From NCBI GenBank assembly GCA_030614305.1, contig JAUWKH010000060.1, positions 1 through 8,770 of the forward strand: a stretch of DNA of 8,770 nt. Direction: 5' to 3'. Shown piece after piece: positions 1 through 7,025 of the stretch; within the stretch, counting starts at the first letter, position 1, and each line of letters starts with the position of its first letter. Both the position numbers and the translations under genes were made by a program. This stretch comes from Bacteroidota bacterium. Lineage in GTDB: Bacteria; Bacteroidota; Bacteroidia; Bacteroidales; JADFUO01. The notes under the pieces were generated by a model. The model searched no databases, was not told the origin of the DNA, and saw nothing but the letters and a program-made list of their open reading frames with translations.

Positions 1-170
1 CATTTAGAAAAGATACTTACAAACCGGACATAGGACCAGAATCAACTAATAATATAAACCATTTTAACTTTCAGCTAACAGCTGCAGGTGTTAGATTTGG
101 AAAAAGTTTTGGAGGCTTTATGGAATTAGGGTTTGGATACAAATGTATATTAAACTTTTGTTTATCATAA
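1..170 (+). CDS. Outer-membrane beta-barrel protein, C-terminal fragment (5' end outside window)
   Basis: Reading from base 3 gives 55 residues before TAA at 168-170. The last part, AAGVRFGKSFGGFMELGFGYK followed by CILNFCLS, alternates hydrophobic and polar residues and is rich in Gly and aromatics, as in the last two or three strands of Bacteroidota outer-membrane beta-barrels. The specific family and ligand cannot be told from so short a piece. Barrels of this kind normally end in an aromatic residue that the BAM machinery recognises; here the protein stops at Leu-Ser. The next in-frame codons are CAG TTT and then TAA at 177-179, so a tyrosine codon in place of the 168-170 stop would give the usual ending Leu-Ser-Tyr-Gln-Phe. 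Two Cys codons (TGT at 144 and 159) sit where I would expect Gly (GGT). The tail may therefore be decayed or contain base errors. The gene converges on the peptidase gene. Confidence 0.6.
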   Translation, partial: FRKDTYKPDIGPESTNNINHFNFQLTAAGVRFGKSFGGFMELGFGYKCILNFCLS

Positions 171-227
171 CAGTTTTAAAATTTACATTATTTAGAGATT
201 AGTCACTTTCATATTTTTTTTAATCAT

Positions 228-343
228 AAAAAATCTGCGTTGATCAGTGTCAAAATCAATAAAACAGTTTTAAATAATTAAATGACGCAGATCCATCCAC
301 CCGTACGGGCGGACAAGTTTTTCGCTGATAAGCGCTGATAAAA
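228..343. repeat. Palindromic intergenic repeat in the convergent gap
   Basis: ATCTGCGT at 233-240 is matched by its reverse complement ACGCAGAT at 285-292. TGATCAGTG (241-249) is roughly mirrored by the two GCTGATA units at 324-330 and 334-340. Between them, 296-313 is an 18-bp palindrome centred on CCCGTACGGG with one mismatched pair (299/310). A 12-bp direct repeat AACAGTTTTAAA occurs at 169-180 and 263-274. I recall TCTGCGTTGATCAGCG-type intergenic repeats from many Bacteroidota genomes; that is memory, not a search. The element lies between the 3' ends of two convergent genes, so a transcript from either side would fold through it. It lacks a T-tract next to the GC-rich stem, so I do not call it an intrinsic terminator. 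Confidence 0.55.
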
Positions 344-408
344 TACCTATAATAATTACATATAATAATAAAGAAAACCACCCAAACTGATTAATTCACA
401 AATTATTA

Positions 409-3400
409 TTATTTACTTTTATCAGGAAATTCAGGGATTTCAGGCAAAGGTTTCCAACTTTTTAATTCTTCTAAAATCACTTCAATAGCTTTATTCAACT
501 GTTCATCTTCTCCTGCATATTCTTTTGCAGGGTCATTATCAATAACAATATCAGGATCAACACCATAACCCTCAATAATCCATCCTTCACCATCAGCACC
601 GTAGGTAGCAAATTCAGGTCGTCTTAATGTGCCACCATCAATAATCGGCAAACCTCCTCTTATACCAACTACCCCACCCCATGTGCGCATTCCTATAATT
701 TTACCAATACCTAATTTTTTAAACTGATAAGGAAAAAGGTCACCATCAGAAGCAGAGTACATATCAATCAATAATACTTTCGGGCCAACAACCATAGCTC
801 CCGGCTGAGTATTCAATGAAGTATTACGGCTCATTCTCAAATATACCAGTTCCCTGTTTAAACGTTCAATGATCATAGGAGAAACATTACCTCCGCCATT
901 GCCTCTATCGTCAATTATAAGTGCTTTTTTATTTATTTGAGGATAATAATATTTAACAAATTCATTTAAGCCGCCAACACTCATGTTAGGAATATGAATA
1001 TAGCCAACCTGCCCGTTTGTAGCTTCATTCACTTTTTTAATATTATTTTGTACCCAATTGAAATAGTATAAATCACTTTCATCAGCTACAGGCACAACAA
1101 TCACTTTTTTACTGTCTTTATCCGATGGTTTGTCGTTAACGGTTAGTTCAACCTGTTTACCGGCAGTATTAATCAAGGAAGCATAAATATCTGTCATCCG
1201 ATTGGTTGGTTTACCATTAATGGCAATAATATAGTCTCCTTTATTGATATCAACACCAATTTCAGTTAATGGTGAACGAGTGTTTTTAGTCCAGTTCTCA
1301 CCTTTCAGTATTTTTTTAATTCTATAATAACCTGATTTATCTTTACTGAGTTCCGCTCCAAGTAAACCCATTTGAATTCTTTTGGGATTATGCTTATCAC
1401 CTCCACTAACATAAGCATGCCCTATACTTAGTTCACCTATCATTTCACCAATTATATAATTCAGGTCGTTACGGTCGTTCACATACTGAACAAGCGGAGC
1501 ATATTTATCGTGTATTTCTTCCCAATTCAGACCATGCATATTGGGAGCATAAAAGAAATCCCTCATCTGCCGCCATGCTTCATTATAAATTTGCTGCCAT
1601 TCTGCTTTCAGGTCAACCCAAATTTTCATATTATCAAGATTAAGATAATCCTTAATATCAATTTTAGATTTAGGAAGATCAATAATTGCATACTTTCCAT
1701 TTGCGGATAGAAACATTTTCTTTTCATCAGCCGATATTATAAAGCTCCTATAATTACCGAGGTCAGTTTCTTTTTTATCTTTAAGATTGAACATTTTTAA
1801 ACTTGTTCCTTTATCGCCGGCAGCAAATTTTGTATAATAAATATTTTCTTCTACGGGATTCGGATTAAAATAATTGGCAGCAGAAATAGGTAATACAACA
1901 GTGCGGTCAACAATACCATCAAAATCAATCTTTACGGTAAGTTCCTTTTCCTTATCGGGTTTTTTATCCTTTTTTTCTTTTTCTTCATTTTTCTTATTTT
2001 CCTCCACTTCCTCTTTTTCCTCTTTTACAGTTACTTCATCATTTTCAGGTTCAAAAGGCGAAGGTGTGGATTTTTGTAATGTTGTTAAATAAATCTTGCT
2101 CATATCGCGATATGCATGGTTCCATTCCGTATTACTGTAAATCGGATTAAAATCCCTTTGTGAAGTATAGAAAAGATACTTTCCGTCTTTACTGAAAACC
2201 GGACTACCTGAGTCATACCATTCATCTGTAACAGGATTTATTTCTTTTGAATCAAGATTATAAATCATAATCTGTGAAGACTCTCTGTTTTTAGGTAAGG
2301 TATAAGCTATCCATTTGTTATCGGACGACCATGAGTAATCTCTCATTTCCCAGTCAGTTGCTTTGTCAACAATTATAACTTTTTTAGCATCAATATCAAT
2401 ATATTTCAGATATAATTCCTTATCTCCCCAAAGTAACTTTTTACTATCAGGTGACCATACAGGATTATACTTGTATGTTGTACTATTTTCTGTTAACTGA
2501 ACCGGTGGTTCGCTGCCATCCTGTTTGATAATATAAATTTCATCTTCATCGGTAACATCCGATATAAATGAGATATATTTCCCGTTGGGCGACCATTCAA
2601 CATTCCTGTCGTGCACACCCGAAGATTCTGTAAGATTTTTTGTAATGCCTGATTTGGCAGGCACAGTATAAACATCTCCCCTTGCTCCGAACACAGCTCT
2701 TTTACCATCAGGAGAAACTGCCCATGAATTTATATATTTTGAAGCATCCTTCATTTCACTCCTGCCATTTACAAAATCATTGGCAATTTGTATTTTAATC
2801 TTTTCAGGTTTTTGAGTAGTAAGGTCAAAATTATAGATATAACCGCCATTTTCATAGATTATGGAATTATTCCCTAATGACGGGAATTTCATATCATACT
2901 TAGTATAGTCAGTCAGTTTTTTGATCTCTTCGGTTTTTATATTATAAGAAAACAGATTCATGGTTCTGTCGCGATCCGATAAGAAATAAATAAAATCTTC
3001 ATGCCACATTGGGAAAATATTCTGGAAATCATTATTTGTTATATTTTCAACTTTTTTTGTTTTAAAATCATAAATCCAGACATCATCTGCCATTCCGCCC
3101 TTGTAATATTTCCATGTTCTGAATTCACGAAAAACACGATTATAAGCCAGCTTTGTTTTATCAGGCGAATAGCTGCAAAATCCACCACAAGGCAAAGGAA
3201 TTTCTTCTGATAATCCACCATGAGTTGAAACAATAAATAACTGGCCTTTAAATGAATTAAAAGATTTTTTGCGTGAACGGTAAACAATACTATCATTATC
3301 TTTCCAGCACATTACAATATTGTTGGGTCCCATTCTGTCGGAAATATCATCCCTGCCAATTGTTGCTGTATAAGTCAATCTTTCAGGAATACCACCTTGG

Positions 3401-3680
3401 GCAGGCATCAGATAAACTTCGGTATTTCCATCATACTGACCTGTAAAAGCAATGGATTTACCATCAGGGGAAAACCTTGCAAACATTTCATAACCATCGT
3501 CATTAGTAAGTTTGCGGGCAATCCCACCTGCCTTTGAGACAGTATAAATATCACCTGCATAGAAAATACCACCTGATCGCCATGAATTGCCGGAAACCGC
3601 ATTAAACGTGCTTCTTCCTGTGCATATATCAACATCTGGAAAATTAGAACCGAAATTAAAACTGCTAATAATTTTTTCAT
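409..3680 (-). CDS. Exported Tricorn-like S41 peptidase, interrupted by an apparent one-base deletion
   Basis: This is a protease of the Tricorn family (MEROPS S41), which cuts peptides; it is predicted to act in the periplasm or envelope. The uninterrupted frame starts at ATG 3486 and gives 1025 residues (numbering used here). Residues 2-450 are PD40/WD40-like propeller blades (SPDGKSIAF at 6, SPDGKRAVF at 258, WSPNGKYISF at 298, FSKDGKYLFY at 431). Residues 483-515 form a Glu/Lys-rich linker. The first core domain (about 630-700) holds His690 in GHAYV, a PDZ domain lies at about 706-795, and the second core domain has Ser913 in SASDGD and Glu972 in EGYGVDP. Spacings match His746, Ser965 and Glu1023 of Thermoplasma Tricorn; the Ser745 position is Gly here. 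The family N-terminus is in another frame: from ATG 3680 it reads a signal peptide (MKKLLAVLISVLIF...YAQ) and then RFPAIHGDQVVF, continuing as YAGDIYTV in the main frame. Restoring one base gives about 1090 residues. There is no Shine-Dalgarno sequence before 3680. Confidence 0.88.
3561..3566 (-). other. Apparent -1 frameshift in the Tricorn-like gene
   Basis: On the coding strand the stretch reads GTATTTTCTATGCAGG. The upstream frame (from ATG 3680) reads Val-Phe-Ser-Met and runs out of family-like sequence here. The downstream frame reads Tyr-Ala-Gly-Asp-Ile-Tyr-Thr-Val, which is the expected continuation of a propeller blade. One extra T in or after the TTTTC run would join them as HGDQVVF-S-YAGDIYTV. 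The lesion could be a real mutation or a sequencing or assembly error. If real, translation could only restart at Met 3486, giving a protein without an export signal or the first half-blade. Confidence 0.8.
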
Positions 3681-3727
3681 AATTGTTTGATTTTTTTATT
3701 AATTTATAATTTTTTATAATAAGTTTA

Positions 3728-3760
3728 CGAAACTAAGTTATTTTTAAAACAAGTTACAAA
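3728..3760 (-). promoter_or_regulatory. Possible Bacteroidota-type promoter for the Tricorn-like gene
   Basis: On the minus strand there is TTTG (3757-3760), 21 bases, then TAGTTTCG (3728-3735). The Bacteroidota housekeeping sigma consensus is TTTG, 19-21 bases, TAnnTTTG; the -7 box here has one mismatch. Transcription would begin near 3721, leaving an AT-rich leader of about 40 bases before ATG 3680, which supports 3680 rather than 3486 as the original start. AT-rich DNA yields chance matches, so this is tentative. Confidence 0.4.
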
Positions 3761-3864
3761 ATAAACATTCTTTTCATTCCAATATAATGCCACAAAACAT
3801 ACAAAGGTTGTAATCAATAATTTAAACTGTTAATTTTTAAAAAAAATATGGAAAAGTGTCCAAA

Positions 3865-3881
3865 TACGAATACTATTTGTA
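3865..3881. repeat. 17-bp near-palindrome, possible operator
   Basis: TACGAATACTATTTGTA reads the same on the other strand except for one mismatched pair (3868/3878) and the central base. It lies about 185 bases upstream of ATG 3680 and about 105 bases beyond the -33 box of the candidate promoter, so it could bind a dimeric regulator, but no regulator gene is nearby. It may equally be chance in AT-rich DNA. Confidence 0.25.
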
Positions 3882-3964
3882 CGATTCCGAACAGAATGAA
3901 AGATACTCCCGTTTTCCGCATTGGGACATCCTAAACACAAATATTTATAAAGGCTTTTTTTATT

Positions 3965-4002
3965 GTTCTTTTGGCTTGAACCAAAAGAACCAAAAATTCA
4001 AG
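3965..4002. repeat. Hairpin with loop complementary to its 3' flank (TTCTTTTGG-type intergenic repeat)
   Basis: GTTCTTTTGG (3965-3974) and CCAAAAGAAC (3981-3990) form a perfect 10-bp stem around the 6-base loop CTTGAA (3975-3980). After a CAAAAA spacer, TTCAAG (3997-4002) is the exact reverse complement of that loop. The element could form a pseudoknot as RNA, or switch to an alternative stem (3975-3980 with 3997-4002). I recall similar TTCTTTTGGCTTG...CCAAAAGAA intergenic elements in Bacteroidota; this is recollection only. No T-tract follows on either strand, so it does not look like a standard terminator. Confidence 0.6.
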
Positions 4003-4007
4003 ACTTC

Positions 4008-4031
4008 TTAGAATTCCCATAAGAATTCTAA
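4008..4031. repeat. Second hairpin next to the 3965 element
   Basis: TTAGAATTC (4008-4016) and GAATTCTAA (4023-4031) form a perfect 9-bp stem around the loop CCATAA. It begins six bases after the 3965-4002 element and is probably part of the same repeat unit. No T-tract follows on either strand. Confidence 0.5.
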
Positions 4032-4221
4032 AATATCAAGTGGGGTATGTGAAGGATCGGTCTATTAAAAATCAACGGCCGTAAGGAAAAATGAAAATCT
4101 GTAGCGTTAAAAAATATTCGGGTGCGATTAAACCATAAAAGATCAAGTTGTATTATACTGTTATTCTGTATTTTATATCTTAATATATTCAACTTTATTT
4201 ATGTGTGCGTAAAACAGGACA

Positions 4222-4289
4222 AGTAGCAGTGGCAGCAGCAGGAAAAATCATCACGAAATTTTGGGACTACTGCAACTGCTACTGCCACT
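4222..4289. repeat. Inverted GCAGT-rich repeat
   Basis: AGTGGCAGCAGCAG (4228-4241) pairs with CTGCTACTGCCACT (4276-4289) with 13 of 14 positions matching, across a 34-base loop. Both arms sit in longer runs built from GCAGT, GCAGC and CAACTG-like units (4222-4242 and 4267-4289), which contrast with the AT-rich surroundings. I recall GCAGT/ACTGC-type arrays between genes in other Bacteroidota; this was not checked. Confidence 0.55.
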
Positions 4290-4298
4290 CGTAAGTCC

Positions 4299-4324
4299 AA
4301 ACCTGATAGGTACCTATCAGGTTT
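4299..4324. repeat. Perfect 26-bp palindrome
   Basis: All 13 base pairs match around the centre at 4311/4312, with the core CTGATAGGTACCTATCAG and AAAC/GTTT-like ends. It contains a GGTACC centre. It has no following T-tract, which argues against a simple terminator. The form (an AACCTG...CAGGTT outer arm) resembles short palindromic repeats I recall between genes of Bacteroidota. Confidence 0.65.
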
Positions 4325-4387
4325 ATGGGAAAAGAAATTACTTTTTTATAACCTTTACCGACACTTTGATTTAAGAACAAGGATTAA

Positions 4388-4411
4388 CCCCGATAAGCTA
4401 AAGCTACGGGG
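4388..4411. repeat. CCCCG/CGGGG hairpin
   Basis: CCCCG (4388-4392) pairs with CGGGG (4407-4411), and inside it AGCT (4396-4399) pairs with AGCT (4402-4405) around an AA loop, with small bulges between the two stems. It lies about 75 bases beyond the stop of the secreted protein gene on the minus strand, so it would be transcribed if that message reads through. No T-tract adjoins it. Confidence 0.45.
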
Positions 4412-4417
4412 CAGGCT

Positions 4418-4454
4418 GATTTACGATTTTAGAAGTATTTGAAAATCATAAATC
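4418..4454. repeat. ATTTACGATT-type inverted repeat
   Basis: GATTTACGATTTT (4418-4430) and AAAATCATAAATC (4442-4454) are reverse complements with one mismatch, around an 11-base loop. The right arm runs on as TAAAATCTGCAATC, a further degenerate copy of the same AAATC word. It lies 33 bases beyond the stop of the secreted protein gene on the minus strand. AATCGTAAATC words repeated between genes are something I recall from Bacteroidota; a role in ending the transcript is possible but not shown. Confidence 0.4.
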
Positions 4455-4487
4455 TAAAATCTGCAATCATTATTAGTAAATCAATTT

Positions 4488-6941
4488 TTAATAAATTATT
4501 AGTTTACTGATTATAATATTTTGGTCAATATTTAGTTCCAGAAAATGTATCCCTGATGTATTTCCTGAAATTATAATCTGAATCTGCCTGTTTTTATGTA
4601 ATGAAACCTGAAAATCAATTTCCTTACCGTGTATGTCTATGATCCTGATATCATTTATTTTATAATCGTTTTTCAGGTTAATATTGAAAAGTCCCGAGTT
4701 AGGATTTGGGTATACCTGTGCGTAATTGTCAAATAATAATTCATTAATACTAAACGGTTCTGCTGAGACTTCACTTATAACAGAAACGCCATTAACTGCA
4801 TATTTACCATCAGCATTGGGGAATTGCTGGTTATACTGGACAATTAAATGAAACTCTTTGTTGTTTCCTTCCTGATAAAGCCTGAAATACATTTCTTCCC
4901 CTGCAATAAAACCCTCAATTTCACTTTCTGATAATTCATCATCTGCAAAGGCTGTTAAAATTGTATAATTTAAATCCGTATCATATACAGCTATTCCAAC
5001 ACACAAACCATCAGGTGTAAATGCACCAATAGGATCCCCTTGCATAGTTCCGCTGATGCTTTGCAAATCTGAATTGTTGAACGCAATCAAGTGGGAAAAA
5101 CCGGTTTTAATCACATCATTCCACGGATATTCAATCGTTTTTTTCTCTCTTACTTGTTTATCTGTGATGTAATTGTAATCCCAGAATGTAAAACTACATG
5201 CTTCATTCACTTTAATAAAGTATGTTTTATCCTTTCTTAATAAATAGAGGTTTCCTTGAAAATTGGACCACCATAATTCTTCTCCTCCAATCTCTTTAAT
5301 GATTTCAAATGAACTACCCAGTGAGTCGGTTAAATAAACTCTGTAGAAATCATTGGTGCTTAATACAGGCAAGAGATTCCAGCCATTGTGCTCCATATTG
5401 AACTCGACTGTTTTGTTTCTGACCTCCAAGCCATAAAACTCAACCGAATCATGTACAGACATACGCGCAATATAACCTGAATGTGTATCCCAGTTTTCGA
5501 TTGTATTTATTCCCATTTGAGGGATATAAAACTGGTTGAAATTGCGAAGGAAAATAAAATGATCCTGGATAAGTTCGAAAAGAAAAAATACTGAGGTGTA
5601 TTCAGGAATTACATAACTTGAAATCCCAGTGTAACCTGCAGGTAAATCAACAAATTGAGTTATAGGCATTATTGGATCATCTCTGAATACTTCTATTGCA
5701 TATGTGTAGTCAGCATCCCCAACACTAACTTTGGCAGTTACAATATTCTGATAATCAGGTAAATATATTTCTTCTGCGTTAAATTTGCCATCTACTACAG
5801 GATAAGATTTTCCATTTACCTGAACCTCATTGATCAATTCATTTTCACAAACACCCTCAACATCTATCAGGAAATCAAATGTATGTGTATAACAGGGGGG
5901 TGAGGTGATAACGATATTTTTTGAATTATTTTCACGGTCTATCGCTACCGGCGTCCTTTGCAAAGAAGACCCTGGAATTGCGAGTCCGATATGTGGGTTG
6001 CACCAATCCATATTGTTTATAGTTGTATTTTCAGGAGAGGGGAATGAACCGAATTCTTCATAGGACGGGAGATCATATGAGTAATACTGGGGATCAAAGT
6101 ACAACCATCTGTTATGGATGAAAGTAAGAACAGTATAATGTTGAGAATAACGCAATTCATATCTTGCTTCAACCATTAATACCCTGTTCTTCGGAAAACC
6201 GCTTCTGTAAAGTAATGTGGTGGTTATTTGCGCTTTAGATGTGCATGTTCCCCAGGGGATAAACCCGAATTTATAGTAAGTACTTGCAATTCTATGTATG
6301 GAAGGCCAGCCCCCTTCACTCATATAGGTACTAGCAATAATCCAATCGGGATCACTAGGGGCAAACCATGTATTATCCCTGAACCATAACCATATAATGT
6401 TAAGTTTTGCATAAAGCAATGAATCATCAAAGGTTGGAAATGATCCTGCCCCAATTTCTTCAAGCAGCATATCTATGGTGCCTGATTGCTGGTCTATATC
6501 AGGAAAGAAAATCTCACTTTGCTCAACAAATCCATCTTCCCTGTAACAAAATATGCCATTATATTCATAATGTACCAGTCCCATATTGATTGTTTCGACA
6601 AGAAAATCTATAGGCATGGAATGGAGGGGAAATTCTATAGCCTCATAAGGTTCCTGCATTATAAAACTTTTAGAAATAAACCCCGGTGCAATGGCTAAAA
6701 CTGTATAATCATCTGCTATGGGCACTTCAATGGAATAATAACCACTGCTGTTTGAAGTGTCACTATAAACATCTCCGTATGGTGGCCATTCTCCATTACC
6801 TGCATAAATTACTGCCCCCGGGATGCTTTCACCGGTTATGGTGTCATATACATGGCCGGTAAACCAATCTGTTTGACAAAAACTAATGTGTGTAAAAATT
6901 AAAAGAAATAATACAATGCCGGAAATTTTTTTTGTTCTCAT
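4488..6941 (-). CDS. Secreted transglutaminase-like protein with T9SS sorting domain
   Basis: This 817-residue protein is predicted to be exported by Sec and then moved across the outer membrane by the type IX secretion system. Residues 1-22 are a signal peptide (hydrophobic core IVLFLLIFTHI). Residues 27-106 resemble a carboxypeptidase-regulatory-like beta-sandwich (GHVYDTITGESIPGAVIY). Residues 175-290 look like a transglutaminase-like papain-fold domain: Cys233 in GTCTSKAQ, His268 in SQHYTVL and Asp283 in WLYFDP have the order and spacing of that triad. Such domains can be peptidases, amidases or cross-linking enzymes, so the substrate is unknown. Residues 345-420 could be an Ig-like domain. 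Residues 510-730 are beta-rich (GWNLLPVLS; SGTMQGDPIGAF), similar to modules seen ahead of T9SS tails. Residues 741-817 are a type A sorting domain, with VYPNPNSGLFNINL and the end ISKLIIY. ATG 6941 directly precedes the signal peptide; no Shine-Dalgarno sequence is seen. It is probably transcribed alone. Confidence 0.85.
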   Translation of the reverse strand: MRTKKISGIVLFLLIFTHISFCQTDWFTGHVYDTITGESIPGAVIYAGNGEWPPYGDVYSDTSNSSGYYSIEVPIADDYTVLAIAPGFISKSFIMQEPYEAIEFPLHSMPIDFLVETINMGLVHYEYNGIFCYREDGFVEQSEIFFPDIDQQSGTIDMLLEEIGAGSFPTFDDSLLYAKLNIIWLWFRDNTWFAPSDPDWIIASTYMSEGGWPSIHRIASTYYKFGFIPWGTCTSKAQITTTLLYRSGFPKNRVLMVEARYELRYSQHYTVLTFIHNRWLYFDPQYYSYDLPSYEEFGSFPSPENTTINNMDWCNPHIGLAIPGSSLQRTPVAIDRENNSKNIVITSPPCYTHTFDFLIDVEGVCENELINEVQVNGKSYPVVDGKFNAEEIYLPDYQNIVTAKVSVGDADYTYAIEVFRDDPIMPITQFVDLPAGYTGISSYVIPEYTSVFFLFELIQDHFIFLRNFNQFYIPQMGINTIENWDTHSGYIARMSVHDSVEFYGLEVRNKTVEFNMEHNGWNLLPVLSTNDFYRVYLTDSLGSSFEIIKEIGGEELWWSNFQGNLYLLRKDKTYFIKVNEACSFTFWDYNYITDKQVREKKTIEYPWNDVIKTGFSHLIAFNNSDLQSISGTMQGDPIGAFTPDGLCVGIAVYDTDLNYTILTAFADDELSESEIEGFIAGEEMYFRLYQEGNNKEFHLIVQYNQQFPNADGKYAVNGVSVISEVSAEPFSINELLFDNYAQVYPNPNSGLFNINLKNDYKINDIRIIDIHGKEIDFQVSLHKNRQIQIIISGNTSGIHFLELNIDQNIIISKLIIY

Positions 6942-7025
6942 TTGTCTGAAGATTAATGTTTATTATTTTAGATTCGAAATAAATATAATATAAAGATATG
7001 ATTTTGATTAATTAAAATATTTCTC

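Larger units (their letters stand above)
3681..4487. other. Gene-free 0.8-kb stretch carrying a mosaic of palindromic repeats
   Basis: I see no coding frame of useful length, tRNA or rRNA in this stretch. It begins with the AT-rich leader and possible promoter of the Tricorn-like gene (to about 3760) and then holds, in order, a near-palindrome (3865-3881), two hairpins (3965-4031), an inverted GCAGT-rich repeat (4228-4289), a perfect 26-bp palindrome (4299-4324), a CCCCG/CGGGG hairpin (4388-4411) and an ATTTACGATT-type inverted repeat (4418-4454). The part from about 4041 to 4200, with the words CAACGGCCGTAAGG and ATATTCGGGTGCGATTAAAC, is not explained by any of these. The stretch is more GC-rich in patches than the flanking genes. 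Confidence 0.7.

Noticed and set aside
1874..2092. Plus-strand Ser/Phe-rich reading frame
   Set aside because: It is the antisense of the Glu/Lys linker of the peptidase; low-complexity GAA/AAA codons read as TTC/TTT.
2493..2708. Minus-strand 71-codon frame
   Set aside because: It lies wholly inside the propeller part of the peptidase in another frame.
3484..3486. Met 3486 as the natural start of the peptidase
   Set aside because: It lies inside the first propeller blade, and family-like sequence and a signal peptide continue upstream.
3561..3566. Programmed ribosomal frameshifting to join the two frames
   Set aside because: The run is only four T, there is no canonical X-XXY-YYZ slippery heptamer, and I see no stimulatory stem just downstream; a lost base is simpler.
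3408..3680. A separate 90-residue secreted protein starting at ATG 3680
   Set aside because: Its first 38 or so residues are the signal peptide and N-terminus expected for the Tricorn-like protein; the rest is out-of-frame translation of that gene.
4299..4411. Intrinsic terminators at the palindromes
   Set aside because: None is followed by a T-tract on the strand that would need it.
3681..4487. tRNA, CRISPR array or insertion sequence in the gene-free stretch
   Set aside because: There is no cloverleaf, no regularly spaced direct repeats and no transposase fragment; the repeats are different palindromes, each seen once here.
409..6941. Peptidase and secreted transglutaminase-like protein as one operon system
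   Set aside because: They are about 800 bases apart with repeats and a possible promoter between them, and nothing links their functions beyond an extracytoplasmic location.
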